Shown in pieces: positions 1 through 6,394 of a stretch of 6,422 bases of DNA; the first letter of the stretch is position 1; each line of letters opens with the position of its first letter. Made by a program: the position numbers and the translations under genes. Source of the stretch: Flemingiibacterium sp045632605. Its GTDB lineage: Bacteria; Bacillota; Clostridia; Oscillospirales; CAG-272. The notes under the pieces are model-generated. The model was not told the origin of the DNA and made no database searches. It saw only the letters and a list, made by a program, of their open reading frames with translations. The DNA is taken from NCBI GenBank assembly GCA_045632605.1, contig JAZQXA010000049.1, positions 1 to 6,422 on the forward strand, in the 5' to 3' direction.

Positions 1-1
1 A

Positions 2-1465
2 ACCTCGATGATTTCTGAAACTCAAACCGACGATCTCGAACTCTATCACAGACTCAAAGACGAGGGAAGACTTGACACCATCTTTTATGAGCTCAAGAAC
101 CGATTGCTCGGCGCACATCATATCTATGAAGTTCTTGAAACAGATGACTATGGAATCTTGATTGAAACCTTCAAAAAAATCGGCATTAATCCGTGGATTT
201 CTTTCCGTATGAACGATGCCCATGATATGATAACAACAATGGCAGGAACTTATAATGATCCTACCGGAAAGAGCCCCGTTCTTTCTGACTTCTTCTATAA
301 TAATCCTCAGTTCTATCGTGTAAGACATCATAGTTACATGGAATATTTTGATTTTGTTCCGGACTATACCTTCCCCGAGGTTCGCAAGAACTATCTTAAT
401 CTTATCAACGATGCTCTCAATCGCTATAATACATATGGTATTGAGCTTGATTTTCAGAGAGAATGCCGTCTGTTCGGTATCGGCGGTGAGTATAACGGAC
501 TCGATATTCTCAATGAGTTTATGCGTGAGGTTGATGATCTTGTTTCAGTTTATGAAGAAAAGTACGGACATGAGATAAAAGTTGCGGCGCGTGTTCCGTC
601 TGATCCCATGACTTGCTATGATTTCGGTCTTGATCCGATGACATGGATTGCCGAACGCACAATTGATATGATCATCCCTGCATCACGCTTTGAAAACAAC
701 GACGGCGATATTCCGGTTAAACTCTGGTCTTCAATGGCAAAGCCTCACGGCGTTGAAGTTGCCATGTGTATTGAGTTTAATGCAAACAGAGCTTACCCTG
801 CAGGTCAGTCTGTAAACTTCAATATCGAAACTGTTGCGGGTCTTGCATCGAAGGCATATTCGCAGGGCGCCGATAAGATTTACTTCTTCAACAATTTCCC
901 GGATTATAAGTCACCGAACCTGCTTGACCTTAATCCGGAGGATAAGGTTGTTTCAGATGAGCCTTTCTATGCGACAAACTTCAGCGATCCTGTCGGATGT
1001 TGGAATATGCTGACAACCCTCGGTTCTCCCGATAAGCTTCTCACATTTGACCGCAGATATCTTATCTCTTATAATGATACACTTCAGACATGGTGGGATA
1101 AAGGCTACAACTATCAGGTTCCGAGAACTATTAACGCAAACGGTCAGACTTCGGTATTCCGCATTCCGGTTGGTGATGTTGCAGAAGGTTCAAGAATGTT
1201 CGTGAAATTCTCAACAGATTATCCTGAAATTGCAGACCTTACAAATGTTAAAGAGCCTCCGTGCGTATGGGTAAATTCACAACAATGTGAATTTGTTAAG
1301 ATCGATTATCCGGAATACGGTTGGACTACCAACAAGGTACTCACTTATGAGATTCCGGTTGAAGCTCACGACGGCGGATATGCAGTAATAGAAATTTCCG
1401 CAACAGATCAGAGATATCCTTTCAAAATAGATTATATGGAAATTTTTGTTCAGGCACACGACTGA
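2..1465 (+). CDS. Glycoside-hydrolase-like TIM-barrel protein, 5'-truncated by window edge (copy 1)
   Basis: Putative sugar-active TIM-barrel protein; substrate unknown. The frame is open to the left edge (codons for T-S precede the ATG at 8). The paralogues carry about 61 more residues before an equivalent T-S, so the true start lies roughly 190 bases upstream and the ATG at 8 is probably internal. Counting from that Met, the barrel shows GINPWISFRMND (59-70, a strand-3 end), YGIELDFQRE (143-152, strand 4), KVAARV (191-196), a D-M-I-I-P-A-S-R-F strand (220-228), a C-I-E-F-N strand 7 end with E256, and ADKIYFFNNF (288-297). Candidate acids are D148, E152 and E256. A beta-sandwich-like tail (about 380-485) contains WVNSQQCEF and ends in an I-D-Y-M-E-I-F strand. 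It is the most divergent of the four: it has an insertion around residues 76-88 and lacks the R-E-I-E-V-F wording of the others. It ends in TGA 64 bases before gene 2. The family assignment is inferred from fold pattern only. Confidence 0.85.
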   Translation, partial: TSMISETQTDDLELYHRLKDEGRLDTIFYELKNRLLGAHHIYEVLETDDYGILIETFKKIGINPWISFRMNDAHDMITTMAGTYNDPTGKSPVLSDFFYNNPQFYRVRHHSYMEYFDFVPDYTFPEVRKNYLNLINDALNRYNTYGIELDFQRECRLFGIGGEYNGLDILNEFMREVDDLVSVYEEKYGHEIKVAARVPSDPMTCYDFGLDPMTWIAERTIDMIIPASRFENNDGDIPVKLWSSMAKPHGVEVAMCIEFNANRAYPAGQSVNFNIETVAGLASKAYSQGADKIYFFNNFPDYKSPNLLDLNPEDKVVSDEPFYATNFSDPVGCWNMLTTLGSPDKLLTFDRRYLISYNDTLQTWWDKGYNYQVPRTINANGQTSVFRIPVGDVAEGSRMFVKFSTDYPEIADLTNVKEPPCVWVNSQQCEFVKIDYPEYGWTTNKVLTYEIPVEAHDGGYAVIEISATDQRYPFKIDYMEIFVQAHD

Positions 1466-1475
1466 TTTTATATGT

Positions 1476-1503
1476 GCGCTTCACGTATAAACACGTGAGG
1501 CGC
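1476..1503 (+). other. Intergenic hairpin between copies 1 and 2
   Basis: Bases 1476-1486 pair with 1493-1503 to make an 11-bp stem with one G-T wobble (1480 with 1499) and a six-base loop (ATAAAC). No T run follows on either strand, so it is not a standard intrinsic terminator. It lies 10 bases after the stop of copy 1 and 14 bases before the ribosome binding site of copy 2. An mRNA-stabilising or processing stem that sets different levels for copy 1 and copies 2-4 would fit; this role is inference. Confidence 0.55.
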
Positions 1504-1517
1504 TAACTGTAAATACC

Positions 1518-1523
1518 GAGGAG
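1518..1523 (+). promoter_or_regulatory. Ribosome binding site of copy 2
   Basis: GAGGAG lies six bases before the ATG at 1530. It is a strong Shine-Dalgarno match and supports that start. The same GGAGAAA core and six-base spacing recur before copies 3 and 4, so the initiation region was duplicated together with the genes. Confidence 0.85.
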
Positions 1524-1529
1524 AAACAC

Positions 1530-3059
1530 ATGAATAAAGGTATCATTTATAATCAGGATGCCGACAGCCTGCTTTGTAGAGTCGGACGCGACGGATGTGT
1601 TCTGACTGCGGAGGATCTGGAAAACTATGCGAGCCAGTTTAAAGGTTCACATATGACCGATATTATGCTCTGCGTGAATAACAGTTGCTCAACTTTTCCA
1701 TCAAAAACTCGTACAAGTCTTATCGATAAATATCATCAGACTGTCGAGAATGGCAGGGAGGTTGATTATAAAAATATACCGTCCATAGCCGCAGCGCACC
1801 ATATATACGAAGTGCTCGGCATCGACCATATTGAGGTTGAAATTAGAACCTTCCGCGAAATTGGAATCAACCCGTGGATATCGTTCAGAATGAACGATTT
1901 TCACGATTTCCATCTTGAAACATCTCCGATACTTTCAAACTTCTTCCACGAACATCCGGAGTGCCGCAGAGTGAAGTATCACCCCGAGTTTCGAGTGAAC
2001 AACGGCGATAATAATATGGATTACGGTTTGCCGTTAGTACGCGAATATATGCTTTCCTTTATTAACGAAGCACTTGACCGCTACGATCCATATGGCATCG
2101 AACTTGACTATACCCGTGAAATCGAGGTTTTTGCTCACGGAAGCGAATATGACGGTATGGCGGTTATGACGCAGTTTGTGCGTGATGTTTTTACGCTCTG
2201 CGGAAAATACGGCGAGAAATACGGTCACAAAATAAAGCTTGCGGTACGTGTTGCACCGGGAGTCGAGCAAAACTACGATTACGGTCTTAACGTAATGCAG
2301 TGGGTAAAAGAGGGGATGATTGACCTCGTTACTGTCGCCGGACGATTTGAGTCCAACGACAACGATATGCCGATAAAGCTTTGGTCAACACTTCTTAAAC
2401 CTTACGGAGCAGAGCTTGCGGCAGGCATTGAAATGAATATTTTACCTTACTTCGGACGCAAACCGTTCGGACCGGATATGGAAACCTTTGCCGCTTGTGC
2501 CGCAAACGCATATTCACAAGGCGCGGATAAGATTTATATGTATAATTTTTTCCATCCGTTCGGTGCTGCGCGAATTGATGATGTACCGTTAGATTCTCCC
2601 GAGTACCCGAGTGCATTCAAGGCGAAATTTTACAGTACCTTCGGTGATTCAGAAAAAGTTCTGAAGCTTGACCGCAGACATATTTGGTCTGCAAACGACC
2701 GGCTTCCTCCGTGGTATCGTAACTGTAAGCAAGCATCACAGCTGCCGGTTCAAACCCTGCTTTACAGAGCGTTTTTCAAAATTACGGTGGGTGATATCCC
2801 AGAGGGTGCGATGATGAATATTAACATCGGCTTTAATGAAATTGAAGCTGCTTCTCAAAAGCCGCCGAAAATTTTTGTAAACACCGAGGAATGCGCCTAT
2901 GCAGGCGTATTGGAATATGACAGAGCAGAGAACGGCAAAGTGCTTTGCTATAATGTTCCGGCATCGGCTTATAAATCGAATGTTTTACTTTTCATTAAAA
3001 CTGAAGATGTTATTACGGTAAATTATATAGAAGCATACATCAGGTCACCCAAGCAGTAA
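1530..3059 (+). CDS. Cytosolic glycoside-hydrolase-like TIM-barrel protein with C-terminal beta-sandwich (copy 2)
   Basis: This 509-residue protein has no signal peptide or membrane segment. Predicted barrel elements in order: GIIYNQD (4-10), HMTDIMLCVNN (41-51), GINPWISFRMND (112-123), YGIELDYTRE (188-197), KIKLAVRVAP (234-243), IDLVTVAGRF (264-273), AELAAGIEMN (294-303) and ADKIYMYNFF (332-341). That is eight strand-like blocks, as expected for a complete (beta/alpha)8 fold. D193 and E197 after strand 4 and E301 at strand 7 occupy places where clan-A-type glycosidases keep their acid/base and nucleophile; the mechanism here is inference. Residues 380-410 form a linker with SAND and PWYRN. 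Residues 411-509 look like a beta-sandwich (FKITVGDIPEGA, then PPKIFVNTEEC, then VNYIEAYI), like sugar-binding domains. The protein has ten cysteines, which fits a reducing cytosol. The start is set by the GAGGAG site. No characterised family is recognised with confidence. Confidence 0.9.
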   Translation: MNKGIIYNQDADSLLCRVGRDGCVLTAEDLENYASQFKGSHMTDIMLCVNNSCSTFPSKTRTSLIDKYHQTVENGREVDYKNIPSIAAAHHIYEVLGIDHIEVEIRTFREIGINPWISFRMNDFHDFHLETSPILSNFFHEHPECRRVKYHPEFRVNNGDNNMDYGLPLVREYMLSFINEALDRYDPYGIELDYTREIEVFAHGSEYDGMAVMTQFVRDVFTLCGKYGEKYGHKIKLAVRVAPGVEQNYDYGLNVMQWVKEGMIDLVTVAGRFESNDNDMPIKLWSTLLKPYGAELAAGIEMNILPYFGRKPFGPDMETFAACAANAYSQGADKIYMYNFFHPFGAARIDDVPLDSPEYPSAFKAKFYSTFGDSEKVLKLDRRHIWSANDRLPPWYRNCKQASQLPVQTLLYRAFFKITVGDIPEGAMMNINIGFNEIEAASQKPPKIFVNTEECAYAGVLEYDRAENGKVLCYNVPASAYKSNVLLFIKTEDVITVNYIEAYIRSPKQ

Positions 3060-3060
3060 A

Positions 3061-3065
3061 TGGAG
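3061..3065 (+). promoter_or_regulatory. Ribosome binding site that decides the start of copy 3
   Basis: TGGAG lies six bases upstream of the ATG at 3072. An in-frame ATG at 3060 (adding M-E-K-T) directly abuts the stop codon of copy 2 and contains this site in its own codons, with no separate Shine-Dalgarno of its own at the usual distance. The alignment with copy 2, which begins MNKGIIYNQD, also supports 3072. Confidence 0.8.
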
Positions 3066-3071
3066 AAAACA

Positions 3072-4601
3072 ATGAACAAAGGTATTATTTACAATCAAGA
3101 TGGCGACACTCTGCTTTATGACGTAGGAAAACTCGGCTGTACACTCACCGCAGAGGAGATGGAAAACTATGCGAGCCAGTTTAAAGGCTCACATATGACC
3201 GACATTATGCTTTGCGTGAATAATTGCTGTTCAACTTTCCCGTCAAAAGTTCGCACAAGTCTTGTTGACAAATATCATCAGAAGACCGAAAACGGCAGGG
3301 AAGTCGATTACACCAATGTCGAGGTAACAGCGGCGGCACACCATATCTATGAGGTGCTTGGGATTGACCATATTGAGGTGGAAATACGAACCTTCCGCAA
3401 AATCGGAATCAACCCGTGGATATCGTTCAGAATGAACGATTTTCACCACTTCGACAGAGAAACATCGTTTCTACTTTCAGACTTTTTTCATGAACACCCC
3501 GAGTGCCGCAGAGTAAAAAACAACCCGGAACTTATGCTCGATTACGGCGACCGTGCTATGGATTACGGAGTACCGTTGGTTCGCGAATATATGCTCGCAT
3601 ATATCGACGAAGCGCTTGAACGCTATGACCCGTATGGCATCGAGCTCGACTATACACGGGAAATTGAAGTTTTTTCAGACGGCGGAGAGCTGGATGGACT
3701 CGAAATTATGACACAGTTCGTCCGCGACGTATACGCTATTTGTCAAAAGTATAGTGCAAAGTATAAGCACAAAATAAAGCTTGCAGTTCGTGTTGCACCT
3801 GAAATTCAGCAGAATATGGACTACGGACTGAATGTTATCGAATGGGTCGGAGAGGGAATAATCGACCTTGTAACGATTGCAGGACGTTTTCTGTCAACCG
3901 ATACAGATATGCCGATAAATCTCTGGGCAACGCTTGTTAAACCATACGGAGTTGAGCTTGCGGCAGGAATCGAGATGGGCGTTCTTCCTCATTTCGGACG
4001 CGGTGGATTTGTGCCCGACATGGAAATTTGCGCCGCATTCGCTGTAAATGCTTATTCACAAGGCGCGGATAAGATTTATATGTATAACTTTTTCCAGGAG
4101 TTCCAATCCGAGCGAATAGATACTGTTACACCAAATCCAAACGATTATATTGGTTTGCCCCAATTCAAGGCGGCGTTTTACAGTACACTCGGCGACTCCG
4201 AAAAAGCACTAATGCTTGAGCGTAGGCACATATGGGCAGTTAATGACCGTATTCCCAAATGGCACCGTAACCGTGCCGGCGGAACACAACTTCCGGCAAC
4301 CTTAACCCGAAGTGCGGCGTTTAAGATTACAGTCGGAGAAATTCCCCAAGGGGCAAAAACGAGCATCAACATCGGATTTGCCGATATCGAAAAGGCTTCT
4401 GCAAATCCGCCGAGAATATTTGTTAACTCCGAGGAATGCACTTATGCAGGCACAATGGAAACTCACAGAGCAGAAAACGGCACGGTGCTTTGCTATGACG
4501 TACCCGAAACAGCACACAGATCAAATGTATTTGTATTCATTATAACAAAGGATCTGGTTACCGTAAATTATATTGAAGCATACATAAAGGCATCTGAGTA
4601 G
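3072..4601 (+). CDS. Cytosolic glycoside-hydrolase-like TIM-barrel protein with C-terminal beta-sandwich (copy 3)
   Basis: From the preferred ATG at 3072 it is 509 residues, the same length as copy 2, and matches it in 81 of the first 100 positions (counted by hand). Every barrel block is kept: HMTDIMLCVNN (41-51), GINPWISFRMND (112-123), YGIELDYTRE (188-197), IDLVTIAGRF (264-273), VELAAGIEMG (294-303) and ADKIYMYNFF (332-341). The candidate acids D193, E197 and E301 are intact, so it is not an evident dead copy. It differs in loops: GRFLSTDTDM replaces GRFESNDNDM after strand 6, and the loop after strand 8 is longer (about 342-366), which suggests a different substrate preference (inference). 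The tail has PPRIFVNSEEC and VNYIEAYIKASE. The gene starts 12 bases after copy 2 stops, so the two are co-transcribed and probably translationally coupled. It ends in TAG, followed directly by a second in-frame TAG (4602-4604). Confidence 0.9.
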   Translation: MNKGIIYNQDGDTLLYDVGKLGCTLTAEEMENYASQFKGSHMTDIMLCVNNCCSTFPSKVRTSLVDKYHQKTENGREVDYTNVEVTAAAHHIYEVLGIDHIEVEIRTFRKIGINPWISFRMNDFHHFDRETSFLLSDFFHEHPECRRVKNNPELMLDYGDRAMDYGVPLVREYMLAYIDEALERYDPYGIELDYTREIEVFSDGGELDGLEIMTQFVRDVYAICQKYSAKYKHKIKLAVRVAPEIQQNMDYGLNVIEWVGEGIIDLVTIAGRFLSTDTDMPINLWATLVKPYGVELAAGIEMGVLPHFGRGGFVPDMEICAAFAVNAYSQGADKIYMYNFFQEFQSERIDTVTPNPNDYIGLPQFKAAFYSTLGDSEKALMLERRHIWAVNDRIPKWHRNRAGGTQLPATLTRSAAFKITVGEIPQGAKTSINIGFADIEKASANPPRIFVNSEECTYAGTMETHRAENGTVLCYDVPETAHRSNVFVFIITKDLVTVNYIEAYIKASE

Positions 4602-4610
4602 TAGTGAAAA

Positions 4611-4615
4611 TGGAG
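4611..4615 (+). promoter_or_regulatory. Ribosome binding site that decides the start of copy 4
   Basis: TGGAG lies six bases before the ATG at 4622, an arrangement nearly identical to that of copy 3 (the string ATGGAGAAAAC, one variable base, then ATGAA). In-frame GTG 4604 and ATG 4610 would add M-K-M-E-K-T and would place this site inside the coding region. The paralogue alignment supports 4622. Confidence 0.8.
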
Positions 4616-4621
4616 AAAACT

Positions 4622-6145
4622 ATGAATAAAGGTATTATATATAATCAAGATGCCGACAGCTTGCTTTACAATGTCGGGAAAAACGGCTGTACACTGACTG
4701 CTGAAGAGATGGAAAACTATGCAAGCCAGTTTAAGGGTTCGCATATGACGGATATCATGCTTTGTGTAAACAATAGCTGTTCAACTTTTCCGTCGAAAAT
4801 CCGTACAAGTCTTGTTGATAAATATCATCAGAAGATTGAAAACGGTATTACGGTTGACCATACAGCCTGCCTGTCTGTAGCTGCCGCTCATCACATTTAT
4901 GAGGTACTCGGCATTGACCACATCGAGGTGGAAATCCGAACATTCCGCGATATTGGAATCAATCCGTGGGTGTCCTTCAGAATGAACGATATTCACGACT
5001 TCCACTGTGAAACATCGCCGATTTTGCCGGATCATTTCCATGACCACCCCGAATGGTACAGAGTGAAATACCATCCCGAATTTCTCGTAACCAACGCCGA
5101 CCGTGACCTTGATTACGGTTTGCCGGAAGTGCGTGAGTTTTGGCTCGCATACATCGACGAAGCACTCGACCGCTATGACCCGTACGGTATTGAGCTTGAC
5201 TACACCCGTGAAATTGAAGTTTTCGCAAACGGAAACGAATATGACGGACTTGCGATAATGACACAGTTTGTCCGCGATGTTTATGCTCTTTGCGGAAAAT
5301 ATGGCGAGAAATACGGCCACAAGATAAAGCTTGCAGTCCGTGTTGCTCCCGAAGTTCAGCAGAATATGGACTACGGACTTAATGTAATGGAATGGGTTGA
5401 AGAGGGAATGATTGACCTCGTTACCGTTGCCGGACGTTTTGAATCCAATGACAACGATATGCCGATAAAGCTATGGTCAACACTTCTCAAGCCTCGCGGC
5501 GTTGAGCTTGCCGCCGGAATTGAAGGGAATATTCTTCCTCATTTCGGATGCAGACCGTTCCCGTGGGACGCCGAAACAATCGCAGCGTGTACCGCAAGTG
5601 CATATTCGCAGGGGGCAGATAGAATTTATATGTATAATTTCTTCCACTGCTTCCAGGCTCCGCGACTTGATGAAGTTGAACCTGAGCTTTCAGCAAAGGG
5701 TCCGGCAATGCAGGCATCATTTTACAAAATATTCGGCGACTTCGAAAAGGTTCTGAAGCTCGACCGAAGACATATCTGGTCAGTAAATGACCGTTTAGCT
5801 CCGTGGTATCGTAATCGCCAGGGAATGTCGCAGTTGCCGGTAACATTCCGGCGAAGTGTGTCATTCAAGATCACTGTCGGTGATATACCCGAAGGGGCTG
5901 CGATGACTATTAACATAGGATTTGCCGACCCCGAAAAGGCTACCGCAAATCCGCCGAAGCTCTTTGTTAATTCCGAAGAATGTACCTATACCGGTACAAT
6001 GAATTATGCGAGAGCGGATGCAGGTACCGTGCTGTGCTACGACGTTCCTGCGTCTGCACACAAATCCAATGTTTACGTCTTTCCGATTGTAAACGAGGAA
6101 ACCACGGTCAATTACCTCGAGGCATATATCAAAGCCCCGAAGTAA
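4622..6145 (+). CDS. Cytosolic glycoside-hydrolase-like TIM-barrel protein with C-terminal beta-sandwich (copy 4)
   Basis: From the ATG at 4622 it is 507 residues, with no signal peptide. It matches copy 3 in 85 and copy 2 in 81 of the first 100 residues, but over residues 181-280 it matches copy 2 in 89 and copy 3 in 81 (hand counts). Barrel blocks run as in copies 2 and 3, with GINPWVSFRMND (112-123), YGIELDYTRE (188-197), IDLVTVAGRF (264-273), VELAAGIEGN (294-303) and ADRIYMYNFF (332-341). D193, E197 and E301 are conserved. Substitutions near the presumed pocket include G302 for Met, C310 for Arg in HFGR, and FPWDAET after it. The tail (about 409-507) has FKITVGDIPEGA, PPKLFVNSEEC and TVNYLEAYIKAPK. 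It starts 20 bases after copy 3 and is the last gene before the terminator region. Enzymatic activity and substrate are not established by the sequence. Confidence 0.9.
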   Translation: MNKGIIYNQDADSLLYNVGKNGCTLTAEEMENYASQFKGSHMTDIMLCVNNSCSTFPSKIRTSLVDKYHQKIENGITVDHTACLSVAAAHHIYEVLGIDHIEVEIRTFRDIGINPWVSFRMNDIHDFHCETSPILPDHFHDHPEWYRVKYHPEFLVTNADRDLDYGLPEVREFWLAYIDEALDRYDPYGIELDYTREIEVFANGNEYDGLAIMTQFVRDVYALCGKYGEKYGHKIKLAVRVAPEVQQNMDYGLNVMEWVEEGMIDLVTVAGRFESNDNDMPIKLWSTLLKPRGVELAAGIEGNILPHFGCRPFPWDAETIAACTASAYSQGADRIYMYNFFHCFQAPRLDEVEPELSAKGPAMQASFYKIFGDFEKVLKLDRRHIWSVNDRLAPWYRNRQGMSQLPVTFRRSVSFKITVGDIPEGAAMTINIGFADPEKATANPPKLFVNSEECTYTGTMNYARADAGTVLCYDVPASAHKSNVYVFPIVNEETTVNYLEAYIKAPK

Positions 6146-6159
6146 TATTAATTTTATTG

Positions 6160-6190
6160 TATATTAAAATTTTTCATAAATTTTAATATA
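6160..6190 (+). other. AT-only hairpin after copy 4
   Basis: Bases 6160-6172 pair with 6178-6190 in a 13-bp perfect stem made only of A-T pairs, with a five-base loop. It starts 14 bases after the stop of copy 4. A pyrimidine-rich stretch (about 6192-6218) follows. The stem is probably too weak to terminate alone, but may protect the 3' end or assist the stronger terminator just downstream. Confidence 0.5.
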
Positions 6191-6219
6191 ATTCGTTTCT
6201 TCTTCTATTTTCTTCCTCA

Positions 6220-6256
6220 CCCCTGCTGGCACACGATGCCGACAGGGGACATTTTT
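6220..6256 (+). terminator. Rho-independent terminator of the gene array
   Basis: CCCCTG (6220-6225) pairs with CAGGGG (6243-6248). Inside it GGCA (6228-6231) pairs with TGCC (6237-6240), extended by a T-G wobble (6227 with 6241), with one C/A mismatch between the two stems and a CACGA loop. Five T bases follow at 6252-6256. No T run flanks it on the other strand, so it terminates rightward transcription, ending the array's message. Confidence 0.8.
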
Positions 6257-6267
6257 GTATTGGTTAT

Positions 6268-6365
6268 TTTTCACAAGGCAGACTTATGAAGCACAAAAAC
6301 ACTCGACAAATTGCAAGAGTGCTCAAATCGGACATAAAATGCCGAAAAGATGTCCGTTGTGAGAA
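6268..6365. other. Nested inverted repeats, possible three-way-junction RNA
   Basis: Between the terminator and the next promoter there is no convincing gene. Three complementary pairs nest in order: 6268-6276 with 6357-6365 (nine pairs, one wobble), 6300-6304 with 6317-6321 (five pairs), and 6329-6335 with 6350-6356 (seven pairs). The outer and third stems abut without a gap. This would fold as a junction in RNA from either strand. No known RNA family is recognised, and chance pairing in AT-rich DNA is possible. Confidence 0.25.
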
Positions 6366-6394
6366 TTGACGAATTTGAAGTTATATGCTATAAT
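6366..6394 (+). promoter_or_regulatory. Sigma-70/sigma-A promoter for the next transcription unit
   Basis: TTGACG (-35, 6366-6371) and TATAAT (-10, 6389-6394) are separated by exactly 17 bases, and TGC directly before the -10 gives an extended -10. The -10 is perfect and the -35 matches five of six bases. Transcription would begin near 6401 and run off the window, so it serves a gene to the right and not the array described here. Confidence 0.8.

Larger units (their letters stand above)
1518..6145 (+). repeat. Tandem duplication of a roughly 1.54-kb gene unit (three units)
   Basis: Three head-to-tail units, each a GGAG leader plus a 507-509-residue reading frame, begin at about 1518, 3060 and 4610. 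The leaders share GGAGAAA followed by ATGAA(T/C)AAAGGTAT, so the repeat includes the initiation site. The longest exact match I saw is 35 bases, between 2511-2545 and 4053-4087. Copy 1 upstream belongs to the same family but is too divergent to be a recent unit. Confidence 0.85.

Noticed and set aside
1476..1503. Hairpin as an intrinsic terminator after copy 1
   Set aside because: No run of T follows the stem on either strand.
4781..5320. 179-codon open frame on the - strand opposite copy 4
   Set aside because: It lies wholly inside a well-supported gene. Its translation mirrors that gene's codons, shorter mirror frames occur at the equivalent places opposite copies 2 and 3, and it has no recognisable domain.
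5487..5864. 125-codon open frame on the - strand opposite copy 4
   Set aside because: Arg/His-rich shadow of the coding strand with no domain, and not kept at comparable length in the other copies.
1530..6145. Pseudogene or decayed copies within the array
   Set aside because: All reading frames are intact, lengths are nearly equal, ribosome binding sites are good, and the candidate acidic residues are present in every copy.
6295..6322. Weak hairpin plus T run read on the - strand (possible leftward terminator)
   Set aside because: The stem is only five pairs plus a wobble, with a 12-base loop; too weak to call without evidence of a leftward gene at the right.
6286..6369. 27-codon frame ATG to TGA (M-K-H-K-N-T-R...) between terminator and promoter
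   Set aside because: Very short, only a weak AAGG upstream, no promoter of its own visible after the terminator, and it runs into the -35 box of the next promoter. It is more likely chance.
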